A stretch of DNA of 64,000 nucleotides, taken from contig JBDHWG010000019.1 in assembly GCA_039810085.1 (NCBI GenBank), positions 1 through 64,000 on the forward strand. Reading direction: 5' to 3'. Position numbers and translations under genes: made by a program. The notes beneath the pieces were generated by a model, which was not told the origin of the DNA, ran no database searches, and worked only from the letters and a program-made list of their open reading frames with translations. Positions 25,297-33,929 of the stretch are shown here, piece by piece (positions within the stretch are counted from its first letter, which is position 1; each line of letters opens with the position of its first letter). Source of the DNA: JBDHWG01 sp039810085 (lineage in GTDB: Bacteria; Chloroflexota; Anaerolineae; Epilineales; JAHCIE01).

Positions 25297-26610
25297 TTAG
25301 GCAGCAATAGCAAGGTCGGCTTGCTCAATGCGCAACCTGAGCCGAGGCTCGAGGGCGCCGAGCAAGGCATCGACCACAGCCGGATCATACGCCAGGCCAC
25401 GCTCAGACAGGATAACCCCGTACGCCTCGATCGGGCTGCACTTGCGCCAGCCATCGAGGCCATACAGGAGGCTATCCCATCCATCAGCCAGGGCCAGAAC
25501 GCGCGCGCCGAGCGGAATCTCCAGCGCCTGGAGCTGACGTGGGTAGCCGAGGCCGTCCCAGCGCTCGTGGTGGGCAGCAATGATTGGGGCCAGAGGAGCA
25601 TAGAGGGGAAAGCGGCCCACGATCTGAGCGCCAAGCTGGGGATGAACAGACACGGCGTCCCAAACGTCCGGGTCGAGGGGTTCTTGAGGGTGGAGGCGCT
25701 CGGCGTCGAGGGCGGGGAAGTTGAGGAGACCGATATCATGCACGAGCGCGGCAGCGCGGATGCTTTCCACTTCTTCAGCGGAAAGACCGAGAAGCGTCGC
25801 GATTCGAACTGAAAGATCCGCCACGCGTTGGGTATGGCCACGGACACGCGGACGGAGCTGCTCATAGCGCGTCACCAGATCCTCGACGAAGCGGCGAGCG
25901 CTTTGCAGTTTCTGCAGATATTGCTCCATGTGGCGGTATACAAGAAGCGCTGCGGCAATGCCCAGGAGGATCACCCATGGAGCGCTCTCACCGAGAGCGA
26001 CGAAGGTGAAAGCCATCAGCATCAGCACAGCTTCGCTAAGGAAATCATAGCGCCGCTGCTCCAGCCACAGCGGGACAATTGGCCGCCGCGTGTGGATGCC
26101 GGTCGCGACAGAAACCAGGGCGGTGTTGATGCTGTACTGGACAAGGCCAACGAGGACGACTTTACAGATCTCGGCGACGAGAGAGAGGTATTCAGACGGA
26201 AAGGCGTCTTCGGGCACGCGAAGCGCGTAAAACGCCCAGCTGGCGGGGACGACACACAGAACGTACTGTGCGACGTTGAACAACGTATTGCGCGTCGAGC
26301 GCTTGAGACTCACATTTGCCATGGCCACGGCAAGAGCGACGCTCAAGCCAGCGATGGGCGGCGGATAGAGCAGCGTCACAGCAAATACGGGCAGGGTTGA
26401 TACGTCGAACTTCGTGCCAAAGCGAGTGCCCGGCTGCAAGAGGAGGGGATAGCGCATCATCACGACGGTCAACGCCGTCAGGAGCCATAGCCGACGATCC
26501 GCGGCTATCCCCTCCGCCCAGCCAAAACAGACGGCAGATGCCACCCAAACAAGAAGGCCAGCCAGAATGACGGCCCACATGTAGCGGTGTAACCCTGACA
26601 TATTCCGCAT
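25297..26610 (-). CDS. Membrane-bound HD-GYP domain phosphodiesterase
   Basis: This 437-residue protein has about six hydrophobic segments in residues 12-225 (a MASE-like sensor membrane part), a short helical linker, and an HD-GYP domain from about 255. The metal site residues are H259, H291-D292, HH347-348, and the signature HHERWDGLGYP at 347-357. The family degrades cyclic di-GMP to GMP or pGpG. All key residues are present, so it is probably active. Lowering cyclic di-GMP often changes surface polysaccharide synthesis, and a large polysaccharide cluster lies 0.9 kb away. A G-rich ribosome site precedes the ATG. A 29-bp gap separates it from the secreted protein gene upstream. Confidence 0.9.
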   Translation of the reverse strand: MRNMSGLHRYMWAVILAGLLVWVASAVCFGWAEGIAADRRLWLLTALTVVMMRYPLLLQPGTRFGTKFDVSTLPVFAVTLLYPPPIAGLSVALAVAMANVSLKRSTRNTLFNVAQYVLCVVPASWAFYALRVPEDAFPSEYLSLVAEICKVVLVGLVQYSINTALVSVATGIHTRRPIVPLWLEQRRYDFLSEAVLMLMAFTFVALGESAPWVILLGIAAALLVYRHMEQYLQKLQSARRFVEDLVTRYEQLRPRVRGHTQRVADLSVRIATLLGLSAEEVESIRAAALVHDIGLLNFPALDAERLHPQEPLDPDVWDAVSVHPQLGAQIVGRFPLYAPLAPIIAAHHERWDGLGYPRQLQALEIPLGARVLALADGWDSLLYGLDGWRKCSPIEAYGVILSERGLAYDPAVVDALLGALEPRLRLRIEQADLAIAA

Positions 26611-26639
26611 CGTTCCCCCCCCACCTTGGCGGAAACTCT

Positions 26640-27083
26640 TTATCTCAAGACAAGCCAGTTCTCTATCGTTTTGTTGCTGTGGCCGGTGACTTGATTCGAG
26701 GTTGCGCCACTCGCGGCGATGACTATGACGTCATGTTCAACGGCCGAAGGAACGTACACGCTGACTCGGACGATGTTTGGGCCTTCGTCATTCCAAGGGA
26801 TTACGGACTCCCTCAAAACAACTTGCTCTGCGAACGGGGCATTGGGTTGATAAGTGACCCGTGTGGGGGGATGGTTGCGTGGAAGCGAGGCAATTATCGT
26901 GACAGGGCCACGCAGATTGGCGACCTGATCGGACGGGATCTGCACGGTGACCGCCATCTGTTTATCGCCGATCTGGATCACGGGATCTGCTTCGCAGAAT
27001 TGTACACCCGCTTCCACGCGCATGGCAAATGCGACCAGAGCAGCAAGAAGCATAACCAGACTCAGGGACACTCGTACGCGCAT
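26640..27083 (-). CDS. Small secreted protein, unknown function
   Basis: A 147-residue protein with a clear signal peptide (MRVRVSLSLVMLLAALVAFA, cleavage after about residue 25). The mature part is predicted beta-rich (KQMAVTVQIPSDQV, then VTIIASLPRN and NIVRVSVYVPSA) with one cysteine. It is not recognised as a known family. GGAGGG lies eight bases before the ATG. It is followed after 29 bp by the HD-GYP gene on the same strand and is divergent from the polysaccharide operon. It might be an exported surface or matrix protein; that is only inferred from the context. Confidence 0.75.
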   Translation of the reverse strand: MRVRVSLSLVMLLAALVAFAMRVEAGVQFCEADPVIQIGDKQMAVTVQIPSDQVANLRGPVTIIASLPRNHPPTRVTYQPNAPFAEQVVLRESVIPWNDEGPNIVRVSVYVPSAVEHDVIVIAASGATSNQVTGHSNKTIENWLVLR

Positions 27084-27200
27084 AGCACAGCCCTCCTTGA
27101 TCTTTGTGGTTACAGGATATTAACTTGTGAAAGAAATTTACACTCCTCGCACGCAAAAGTCAAGTGACACCTGACAATTCAACAAAATCCGTCGTTTTGG

Positions 27201-27229
27201 TTGAGGTTGTGTACTTTTCACGCTATCTT
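27201..27229 (+). promoter_or_regulatory. Likely promoter of the polysaccharide operon
   Basis: TTGAGG at 27201-27206 and TATCTT at 27224-27229, 17 bp apart, are the best sigma-70-like pair upstream of the NusG-like gene. It implies a leader of about 270 bases. The 10-mer GTGTACTTTT (27209-27218) inside the spacer also occurs in the gap before the zinc-finger gene. Confidence 0.4.
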
Positions 27230-27433
27230 CACGGTCTCTTGTATTAGTTTGGTCGCCCACAAGTTGCCCCGGAGAGCTTGTACTTTCCGGACTGGGTCGA
27301 CAGTCTCATAAGACATACTCTAAATGCTCTCCGCTCGTTGACGCCTGGATTCTTCTCCTAAGCGGAGGCCATAACCTAAAGCTGTCCTCTGCACACAAGG
27401 TTTTATGTGCGGATTGGCGGAGCCTGTGTCTCA

Positions 27434-27455
27434 GCCAGGTGGAGCAACACCTGGC
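27434..27455 (+). promoter_or_regulatory. Leader hairpin before the NusG-like gene
   Basis: GCCAGGTG (27434-27441) pairs perfectly with CACCTGGC (27448-27455) around the loop GAGCAA, 48 bp before the ATG. An RNA hairpin in the leader is the kind of element used by LoaP-type antiterminators; ops-like DNA sites used by RfaH were not recognised. Confidence 0.45.
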
Positions 27456-27503
27456 CGATCAACAACAGCACCCGCAGCAGCATTTACCAGAGGGGGGAGA
27501 CCA

Positions 27504-28004
27504 ATGGTGAAGAGCAAGCCCGAGTGGTATGCACTCTACACAAAGCCGCGCGCGGAGCGTCAGGTGAGTGAATTGCTGGCAGCCCGGGGTATCGAGACGT
27601 ACATGCCCTTGTTAACTGTCTGGCGTACTCGACGACGGCGGGTCGAGAGCGAGGCGCTGTTCCCGTGCTACTGCTTCGCCCATTTTGACCTTACCGGAAC
27701 CGGCGCTCCCGACCTGAAGTGGACACCGGGCCTCAAGTCAATCGTCAGCTTCGGGGACCGACCTGTACCCATTCCAGAGAATGTTGTCGCATACGTTCGC
27801 CGTCGCGTGGTTGAATTAAACACCGGCACGCACGCCCCGCTGCAGATCGGAGCGCGCGTGCGCGTCACGGAGGGGCCGCTCAAAGATCTTGAGGGCGTCC
27901 TCAATGGTCACATCGCCGGTCGTGAGCGTGCCCGTGTGCTGATCGAGCTTCTTGGCCGTCTCGTGCAGTGCGAGGTGGCGGACGCATGGCTCGAATCCGC
28001 CTAG
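27504..28004 (+). CDS. NusG-family specialised elongation/antitermination factor (RfaH/LoaP-like)
   Basis: A protein of 166 residues: the ATG at 27504 follows AGGGGGGAGA, and the frame upstream lacks conserved sequence. The N-terminal NGN domain begins PEWYALYTKPRAERQVSELL, with MPLLTVWRTRR after it, the hallmark of NusG paralogues such as RfaH, UpxY and LoaP. The C-terminal KOW motif is at about 114-145 (GARVRVTEGPLKDLEGVLNG). It binds RNA polymerase and lets it read through long operons. It heads a single-direction cluster of about 31 kb, exactly where such factors are found. Its stop overlaps the next gene by 19 bp, so they are translated together. Confidence 0.9.
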   Translation: MVKSKPEWYALYTKPRAERQVSELLAARGIETYMPLLTVWRTRRRRVESEALFPCYCFAHFDLTGTGAPDLKWTPGLKSIVSFGDRPVPIPENVVAYVRRRVVELNTGTHAPLQIGARVRVTEGPLKDLEGVLNGHIAGRERARVLIELLGRLVQCEVADAWLESA

Positions 28005-30217
28005 TTGTTTTGCTACTCGGTCTAGCGGCGGCTGGATCCGCCGCGTCCTTCATGGCGCGTTCGCAAAATCACGCTGACGCCACGTGGCTGCAACCCGCCT
28101 CGCGCACACTGTACGTCTCCACAACCGGCAGCGACTCGAACGACGGCAGCGCGACCGCCCCCTTAAGGACAATCCAGCAGGCGATTAGCCAGGCACAGGC
28201 AGACACGACGGTTATCGTGCGCGGCGGAGTCTACCACGAAGAGGTTATTTTCGACCACGGAGGGGCCGGCGGAGCGCCCCTTGTCCTACGAAACTACCCG
28301 GGCGAGCTTCCGATCATCGATGGTTCGATGGATGTCGCCAACTGGACGTTCGTTGAAGGCACTGTCTGGCGAGCCACCTTTGTTCACGTCAACGGCGTTG
28401 TCCATAGCGGCCAAGGCGGGCCGGGGTCCGGATTTGAAGATGCCGCGCCAGAATCCAGTTGCCCGGACTCGTATCAGTATTCCGGGGACCGACGCGCCTA
28501 TCTCTACGTGGATGACCCGCCCATACCAGATCAGGCCAACTGGCTCAAGCCTGTCTGTATTGGCACGGACGCTGGAATCGATGCTCCCGCCGATCTCCCT
28601 CGCGGCACTTTTGCCACTGACGTTGTCCCTCCGCCGCTCGCAGACCGCAATCGCTACGCGAGAACGACCAGTACGCTCTACGTCAACCTGGCCGATGGGT
28701 CAGACCCCAACGACCACCAGATACGCATCGCAGCGTACTCGAAAGGTATCTACTTCACCGGGCCGAGCGTCGCCTACGTGACGGTTCAAGGGCTGGGGGT
28801 GAGATTGGCGCTGGGTTCGGCGACGGTATCCAGCCAACCGGGCCTGACCCATCACATCACATTTGACGGCATTGACGTATCGCTGACGAAGCTCAGATTC
28901 GAGAGCGATTTCTGCACGACGAACATCAATGTCATCAACAGCTACTTCCACGACAACGAGTACGAGAACATCCACCTCGAGTCTGACGACAGCCTGCTCT
29001 ACAACAACCTCATCGAGCGCACAATCGCCCCGTGGTCTCTGTATGGCGCTATAGGCATCAACGTGCTGGGCGTCAACAATCGCGTTATCGGCAACACCGT
29101 GCGCGACATCCACAAGTCGGAAGAAGGCCGGGGCGGCTATGGCATATACCTGGAAGAATGGTATAACGGGACGGGGGACGTTGGGTGCCATTCTGAGACA
29201 AACCAGAACAACTTGATTGAAAAGAATAAAGTCACAGGGGTTGAGGGAACAGGTATCGCTAATTCCGGTGGTGACAATGACATCTTCCAGAACAACCTTG
29301 TTTATCAGAATGGCAGCGCGGGTATCGCCATGACCGCCGGCGGGACGGATGGCGGGCCAGTGGATCAGCAGCGAAATGCGGATAACAACCACATCTATCA
29401 CAATACCATCTATGGCAATACGGACGTCGGCCTGAGTCTCAACCGAAGGTCAAATGGCGTTGTCAAGAACAACCTTCTGTACGCCAACAATCCCGCCAAA
29501 GGCGCACAGGTCTACGTCGCCCCGTTGGGCGCCCAATTTACTTTCGACCACAACTTGAACACCGATCTGGGCAGTAACACCGATCCTTTGTTTGTGAGTG
29601 AGGCTGGGGAGGACTTTCACCTCCAGGCCGGCTCGCCAGCGATAGACACTGGCATGGATGTGGGTGTCACGGACGACTTTGATGGGCGGTCACGCCCGTC
29701 TGGCGCCGGCTTCGATCTCGGCGCGTATGAGTGGCGGGCCGAGGCGAGCACGCCGACCACCATCCCCGGCTCCACGGGCCTGCGCGGCCGTGTTCTGCTC
29801 CAGGGGCGCAGTAATCACGGCGGCGCAAGAGTCGAGGCAGGGGCGAGTGTCGCCACCACAGGGGGTGACGGTTTATTCTCCCTGTCTCTGCCCCCCGGCG
29901 ACTACACTGTGACCGCGAGCCTGGTTGGTTACCTGGGCAGCCAGACGAACGTCCTGCTTGAAGCGTCTCCCAATCCGCAAACTTTGCCGCCCGTCATGCT
30001 GGTGGCGGGTGACTGCAACCACGACGGCGTGATTGACCTCTCGGATCTCATCCTGATCGCCAGGAACTATGGCTTACCGGCGTCGGTAGAACCCGCCGCC
30101 GACCTCAATGCGGACGGCGTGGTCGATCTGATGGACCTGACCATCCTGGGGCAGAATTACGGATTGATGGGCTACCAGCCGTGGCTTGCAACACATGCAC
30201 GGGGGGCGCAACGATAA
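27986..30217 (+). CDS. Secreted parallel beta-helix protein with a C-terminal dockerin
   Basis: 743 residues from the ATG at 27986 (AGGTGG nine bases upstream; a GTG at 27968 is an alternative). An N-terminal signal segment (residues 4-25) is followed by a DUF1565-like start (YVSTTGSDSNDG, then APLRTIQQAI) and a right-handed beta-helix (about 40-570) with NosD-like Asn-rich turns (NNLIEKNKVTG and NNHIYHNTIYGN). A carboxypeptidase-regulatory-like Ig domain comes next (about 590-670). Two EF-hand-type dockerin repeats close the protein: DCNHDGVIDLSDLILIARNYG near 676 and DLNADGVVDLMDL near 706. The helix probably binds or cleaves polysaccharide; dockerins anchor to cohesins, none of which is in the window. 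Confidence 0.85.
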   Translation: MARIRLVVLLLGLAAAGSAASFMARSQNHADATWLQPASRTLYVSTTGSDSNDGSATAPLRTIQQAISQAQADTTVIVRGGVYHEEVIFDHGGAGGAPLVLRNYPGELPIIDGSMDVANWTFVEGTVWRATFVHVNGVVHSGQGGPGSGFEDAAPESSCPDSYQYSGDRRAYLYVDDPPIPDQANWLKPVCIGTDAGIDAPADLPRGTFATDVVPPPLADRNRYARTTSTLYVNLADGSDPNDHQIRIAAYSKGIYFTGPSVAYVTVQGLGVRLALGSATVSSQPGLTHHITFDGIDVSLTKLRFESDFCTTNINVINSYFHDNEYENIHLESDDSLLYNNLIERTIAPWSLYGAIGINVLGVNNRVIGNTVRDIHKSEEGRGGYGIYLEEWYNGTGDVGCHSETNQNNLIEKNKVTGVEGTGIANSGGDNDIFQNNLVYQNGSAGIAMTAGGTDGGPVDQQRNADNNHIYHNTIYGNTDVGLSLNRRSNGVVKNNLLYANNPAKGAQVYVAPLGAQFTFDHNLNTDLGSNTDPLFVSEAGEDFHLQAGSPAIDTGMDVGVTDDFDGRSRPSGAGFDLGAYEWRAEASTPTTIPGSTGLRGRVLLQGRSNHGGARVEAGASVATTGGDGLFSLSLPPGDYTVTASLVGYLGSQTNVLLEASPNPQTLPPVMLVAGDCNHDGVIDLSDLILIARNYGLPASVEPAADLNADGVVDLMDLTILGQNYGLMGYQPWLATHARGAQR

Positions 30218-30230
30218 GGAGCGGCGCCAC

Positions 30231-33200
30231 ATGAAGCAAGTTGGGTCGTTCTGGAAACTTGGGTGTGCCCTATCGGCAGCGCTCCTCGTCCTCGTGATCT
30301 TCGCCAGACATGGGACAGGCTCACTTCTGTATGCAGCGGACAATCCCATCGTCATCGAGAACCAGCAACCGGGGTCCAATCAATGGCAGCTGGGGCTGCC
30401 TGGTTTCGCAACCGCCGACGACAACAACCAGCAGATCAAGGGGTACGCCTCCGCTGTCAGCGTCAACAAGGGCAGCTCCATCACGTTCTACGTGACTGTC
30501 AATCCGGCTCAAACCTACGCCATCGATATCTATCGCATGGGGTGGTACAACGGTCTAGGCGGGCGTCTGCTGCAACACGTCGGCTCATTGAATGGTACGA
30601 CCCAGGCTGCCTGTCCCGTCGACTCATCCACCGGGTTGATCGCCTGCCGTTGGACGCCGAGCTACACGCTCACTGTCCCATCCACCTGGGTCGACGGTGT
30701 CTACCTCGCCGTCCTCACCAATGCGCAGAACTACCAGAACCGTATCGTCTTCGTGGTGCGCGACGACCAACGCGTCGCCGACTTCCTGTTCCAACAGAGT
30801 GTGACCACTTACCAGGCGTATAACAACTACCCAGATAATGGCACAACGGGCAAGAGCCTCTACGATTACAACAGCTACGGGGCGAACACTGTGGGCGGTA
30901 GCAAGCGAGCCGTGAAAGTGTCCTTTGATCGGCCCTATGCCGACGAGGGCGGCGACGGGCAGTTCGAGGCTTGGGAGAAGTACCTCATCCACTGGCTCGA
31001 ACGCTCCGGGTACGATGTCACTTACACGACCGATATTGACACGCATGTGAATGGCGCGCGTCTCCTTAACTTCAAGGGCATCTTGATCGGCGGGCACGAC
31101 GAGTATTGGACGCAGGCGATGCGAACCGCTGTCGAGAACGCCCGCGACTCGCGGGTGAACCTCGGCTTCTTCAGCGCCAACGACGTCTACTGGCAGATCC
31201 GCCTTGAGGCGTCGGCAGGGGGCGTGGCTAACCGAGTCGTTGTCTGCTACAAGGACTACGCGCTGGACCCCAACTCGAACGACAGCCTCAAAACGACGAC
31301 ATGGCGCAGCTATCCTTTAAACCTGCCCGAGCAAAGCCTGATCGGTGTCCAGTATACATCGACGGTGCTGAACAATAATGTGCCCTACGTCGTCTCCAAC
31401 AGCTCGCATTGGGTCTACGCGGGAACGGGTTTTCGTGACGGCGATAGCGTGCCGGGCATCGTGGGCTATGAAAACGACAACGACTTCGAGAAATCTCCTC
31501 TGCCGGCTGGAACGGGCTATACTCTGCTCGCCAATTCACCCTATACGAGTAACGAAAACCAGCCCGACCACCACAATGCCTCGATTTACCAGGCGCCGAG
31601 CGGCGCGTGGGTGTTCGGATCAGGGACAATGTCGTGGAGTTGGGGGCTTGACCATCCCGACTTCCTCGATGCCCGTATCCAGCGGACCACGTCGAATATC
31701 CTCAACCAATTCCTACAGACTCTCGGAGCTGCGACACCCACCCCAGCCGCCTCACCGACAGCCTCAAGCACAGCCACGGCCACCAGCCTTCCGACCAATA
31801 CCCCAACGCCAGGTGGCAACATTAAGCTCCGAAGTGTCTCAAGCGGCAACAACGGCGCCGGGAGTACCTCGCTCTCGCTCAACGCGCCGGCAGGGCTAGT
31901 CGCCAACGACGTCCTCATTGCCCACATTGTGGTCCAAGGAGCGACGACAAGTATTACGCCGCCGGGCGGGTGGCACCTTATCCGTCGGGACAACACGGGG
32001 ACGTCCATCGGATCCGCTCTGTACTACAGAGTCGTGGGAGGATCGGAGCCGCCAAGCTATGCATGGGCATTCAACAGCACACAAAAGGCTGCTGGCGGCA
32101 TCGCCGCCTATAGCGGGGTAGATCCAGTCGCGCCCATCGATGCTCACAGCGGACAATACAACCCGGCGACGGCCACTATCACGGCTCCGTCGGTCACGAC
32201 CACCGCTGCCTTTGACGAATTACTGTTCATTGCCGCCATCGCCACCGGCACGACGGTCAGCCCCCCCGCAGGCATGACGCAGCGTTGGACGGTCACGACC
32301 CCCAGTACGTTGACCTCTTCGATGGCGGATCAGGGGTTGGGGGGAGCCGGTGCGACGGGCAACAAGGTCGGTACGTCGGGGTCGTCGTCCGACTCCAATA
32401 TCGGCCAACTCGTCGCGCTGCGTTTAGGGACGGCGCCGCCTGTCAACACAGCCACAACCACGCCCACCACCATCGCCGCACCCACGAGCACGCCCACAAT
32501 GACCGCCGCAGCGACGAGCACGCCGACCGCCACCGCTGCACCAACAGGTACACAGACCGCCACCGCTGTATCGACGAGCACGCCGACCACTGCCGCAGCG
32601 ACGAGCACGCCGACCGCCATCGCTGTATCGACGAGCACGCCGACTGCGACACCGACCAGCGCATCATCCGACCTCATCTTCGCCGACGGTTTCGAGTCGG
32701 GCAACCTGGCGGCCTGGTCATCGGCCACACAGAGCGGCGGCAGTCTTAGTGTCACTACAGCGGCGGCCTTGGTCGGCAGCCAGGGGCTTCAGGTCACAAT
32801 CAACAGCAATACCCCGACGTATGTCGTGGATATGACCCCGAACGCCGAGCCGCGCTACCGGGCGCGTTTCTACTTTGACCCACACTCAATCAGCATGGTC
32901 AGCGGCAACGCGCACTACATCTTCTATGGCTCCTCTGGCAGCGCCACCGTCGTCCTGCGCATCGAATTCCGCTATCAGAGTCCCAATTATCAGATCCGCG
33001 CTGCCCTCGTCGACAACGGCAGCACCTGGAAGACAAGCTCATGGTCCAGTATCAGCAATGCCCGGCACTTCATTGAGATCGATTGGGCAGCGAGCGCCGC
33101 CGGCGCAAGCAATGGATACCTCACCTTGTGGATTGACGGCGTTCAAAAGGCCAACCTGACCGGGGTGAGCAACGACACCCGCCGAGTAGACCAGGTCAAA

Positions 33201-33887
33201 TGGGGGGCGGTGGCGGGGATAGACAGTGGGACACGTGGAACGTACTACATGGATGCGTTCGAGTCGCGGCGACAATCCTCTATTGGCCCAGCGGCAAACC
33301 AATTTGGGGCCGCCGCTGAAGCGCCAGTCGCAGATCGTGTCGTCGACAGCCAGGTTACCGAGCCGTTTCAACAGGACACTAGTCTCTGGCCTAAAGACAT
33401 CCCCGAGCCGCAACTTTCGCTCGCGCCCGAGCCAGCGCCAACGCGGGGCGGTTTAGGGAGTAGCCGTGCCGTGTGGGAGAGTGTACACGGGCCGGGCAGC
33501 GCCCAGGGAGCATGGACGGCATACGAAGGCGGCAGATACCGCGTCCGCTTCAACCGCAGCAATGTGTGGCGCGTCGAGTGGCAAGTGACAGACCATCCAT
33601 CACTTTCTCTGTCCGACGCCCGCCAACTCGCCAAGCTGTTCATGCCGCCGGACACGAAGTACGTGATGACGTATAGCCCACGGGAGGACGTTGTCGCGGA
33701 TGTCTACTATAGTGACTGGCTAAAGGCACAGTTTGACCCCTCCGCGTGGTCGGGTGATCGCCCGCCGGGGACCTTCGTGATTGTCTATTGGATCGACGAC
33801 GCAGGGCCAAACGGTAGTACCGTGAAGGCTATCCACATTGACAGCGGCGCCATGGAGTTGCCGCCGCGCCTTTCCTCTCAGCCGTAG
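30231..33887 (+). CDS. Large secreted protein: N,N-dimethylformamidase-beta-like domain plus two Thr/Pro-linked domains
   Basis: 1218 residues from ATG 30231 (AAGGAGC upstream). After a signal anchor (about 8-30), residues about 45-510 resemble the C-terminal part of N,N-dimethylformamidase large subunits (YRMGWYNGLGGR, then GHDEYWTQAMR, FFSANDVYWQIRLE and VCYKDYALDP), a fold also seen in uncharacterised cell-surface proteins. A short Thr/Pro linker leads to a second beta-rich domain (about 530-735), a longer Thr/Pro/Ala linker (about 740-810), then a third jelly-roll-like domain (DLIFADGFESGNLAAW) and a C-terminal region of unknown type. It lies in the polysaccharide cluster, so a surface role is likely. 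Enzymatic activity is not established. Confidence 0.75.
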   Translation: MKQVGSFWKLGCALSAALLVLVIFARHGTGSLLYAADNPIVIENQQPGSNQWQLGLPGFATADDNNQQIKGYASAVSVNKGSSITFYVTVNPAQTYAIDIYRMGWYNGLGGRLLQHVGSLNGTTQAACPVDSSTGLIACRWTPSYTLTVPSTWVDGVYLAVLTNAQNYQNRIVFVVRDDQRVADFLFQQSVTTYQAYNNYPDNGTTGKSLYDYNSYGANTVGGSKRAVKVSFDRPYADEGGDGQFEAWEKYLIHWLERSGYDVTYTTDIDTHVNGARLLNFKGILIGGHDEYWTQAMRTAVENARDSRVNLGFFSANDVYWQIRLEASAGGVANRVVVCYKDYALDPNSNDSLKTTTWRSYPLNLPEQSLIGVQYTSTVLNNNVPYVVSNSSHWVYAGTGFRDGDSVPGIVGYENDNDFEKSPLPAGTGYTLLANSPYTSNENQPDHHNASIYQAPSGAWVFGSGTMSWSWGLDHPDFLDARIQRTTSNILNQFLQTLGAATPTPAASPTASSTATATSLPTNTPTPGGNIKLRSVSSGNNGAGSTSLSLNAPAGLVANDVLIAHIVVQGATTSITPPGGWHLIRRDNTGTSIGSALYYRVVGGSEPPSYAWAFNSTQKAAGGIAAYSGVDPVAPIDAHSGQYNPATATITAPSVTTTAAFDELLFIAAIATGTTVSPPAGMTQRWTVTTPSTLTSSMADQGLGGAGATGNKVGTSGSSSDSNIGQLVALRLGTAPPVNTATTTPTTIAAPTSTPTMTAAATSTPTATAAPTGTQTATAVSTSTPTTAAATSTPTAIAVSTSTPTATPTSASSDLIFADGFESGNLAAWSSATQSGGSLSVTTAAALVGSQGLQVTINSNTPTYVVDMTPNAEPRYRARFYFDPHSISMVSGNAHYIFYGSSGSATVVLRIEFRYQSPNYQIRAALVDNGSTWKTSSWSSISNARHFIEIDWAASAAGASNGYLTLWIDGVQKANLTGVSNDTRRVDQVKWGAVAGIDSGTRGTYYMDAFESRRQSSIGPAANQFGAAAEAPVADRVVDSQVTEPFQQDTSLWPKDIPEPQLSLAPEPAPTRGGLGSSRAVWESVHGPGSAQGAWTAYEGGRYRVRFNRSNVWRVEWQVTDHPSLSLSDARQLAKLFMPPDTKYVMTYSPREDVVADVYYSDWLKAQFDPSAWSGDRPPGTFVIVYWIDDAGPNGSTVKAIHIDSGAMELPPRLSSQP
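32484..32644 (+). repeat. Imperfect 30-bp tandem repeat coding for a Thr/Pro linker
   Basis: ACGAGCACGCC recurs at 32484, 32514, 32574, 32601 and 32631, that is about every 30 bp, with GACCGCCAC-like spacers. It encodes TSTPT-type linker units of the surface protein. Such repeats change length easily by slippage. Confidence 0.8.
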
Positions 33888-33929
33888 CGGCATGATGCTG
33901 TGACACTGGTGCTTTCTGGAGGAACCCGC

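Larger units (their letters stand above)
27084..27503 (+). other. Divergent control region and leader of the polysaccharide operon
   Basis: No gene is supported in these 420 bp. On the plus strand a TTGAGG-N17-TATCTT promoter and at least two hairpins before the NusG-like gene are seen (listed separately). GCACA and TGTGC around 27390-27412 could form a further weak stem. The minus strand must hold the promoter of the small secreted gene, but I could not assign it. Confidence 0.5.

Noticed and set aside
32484..32644. Regular 30-bp repeats considered as a CRISPR array
   Set aside because: They lie inside a reading frame as a Thr/Pro linker, the units are not separated by unique spacers, and no cas gene is near.
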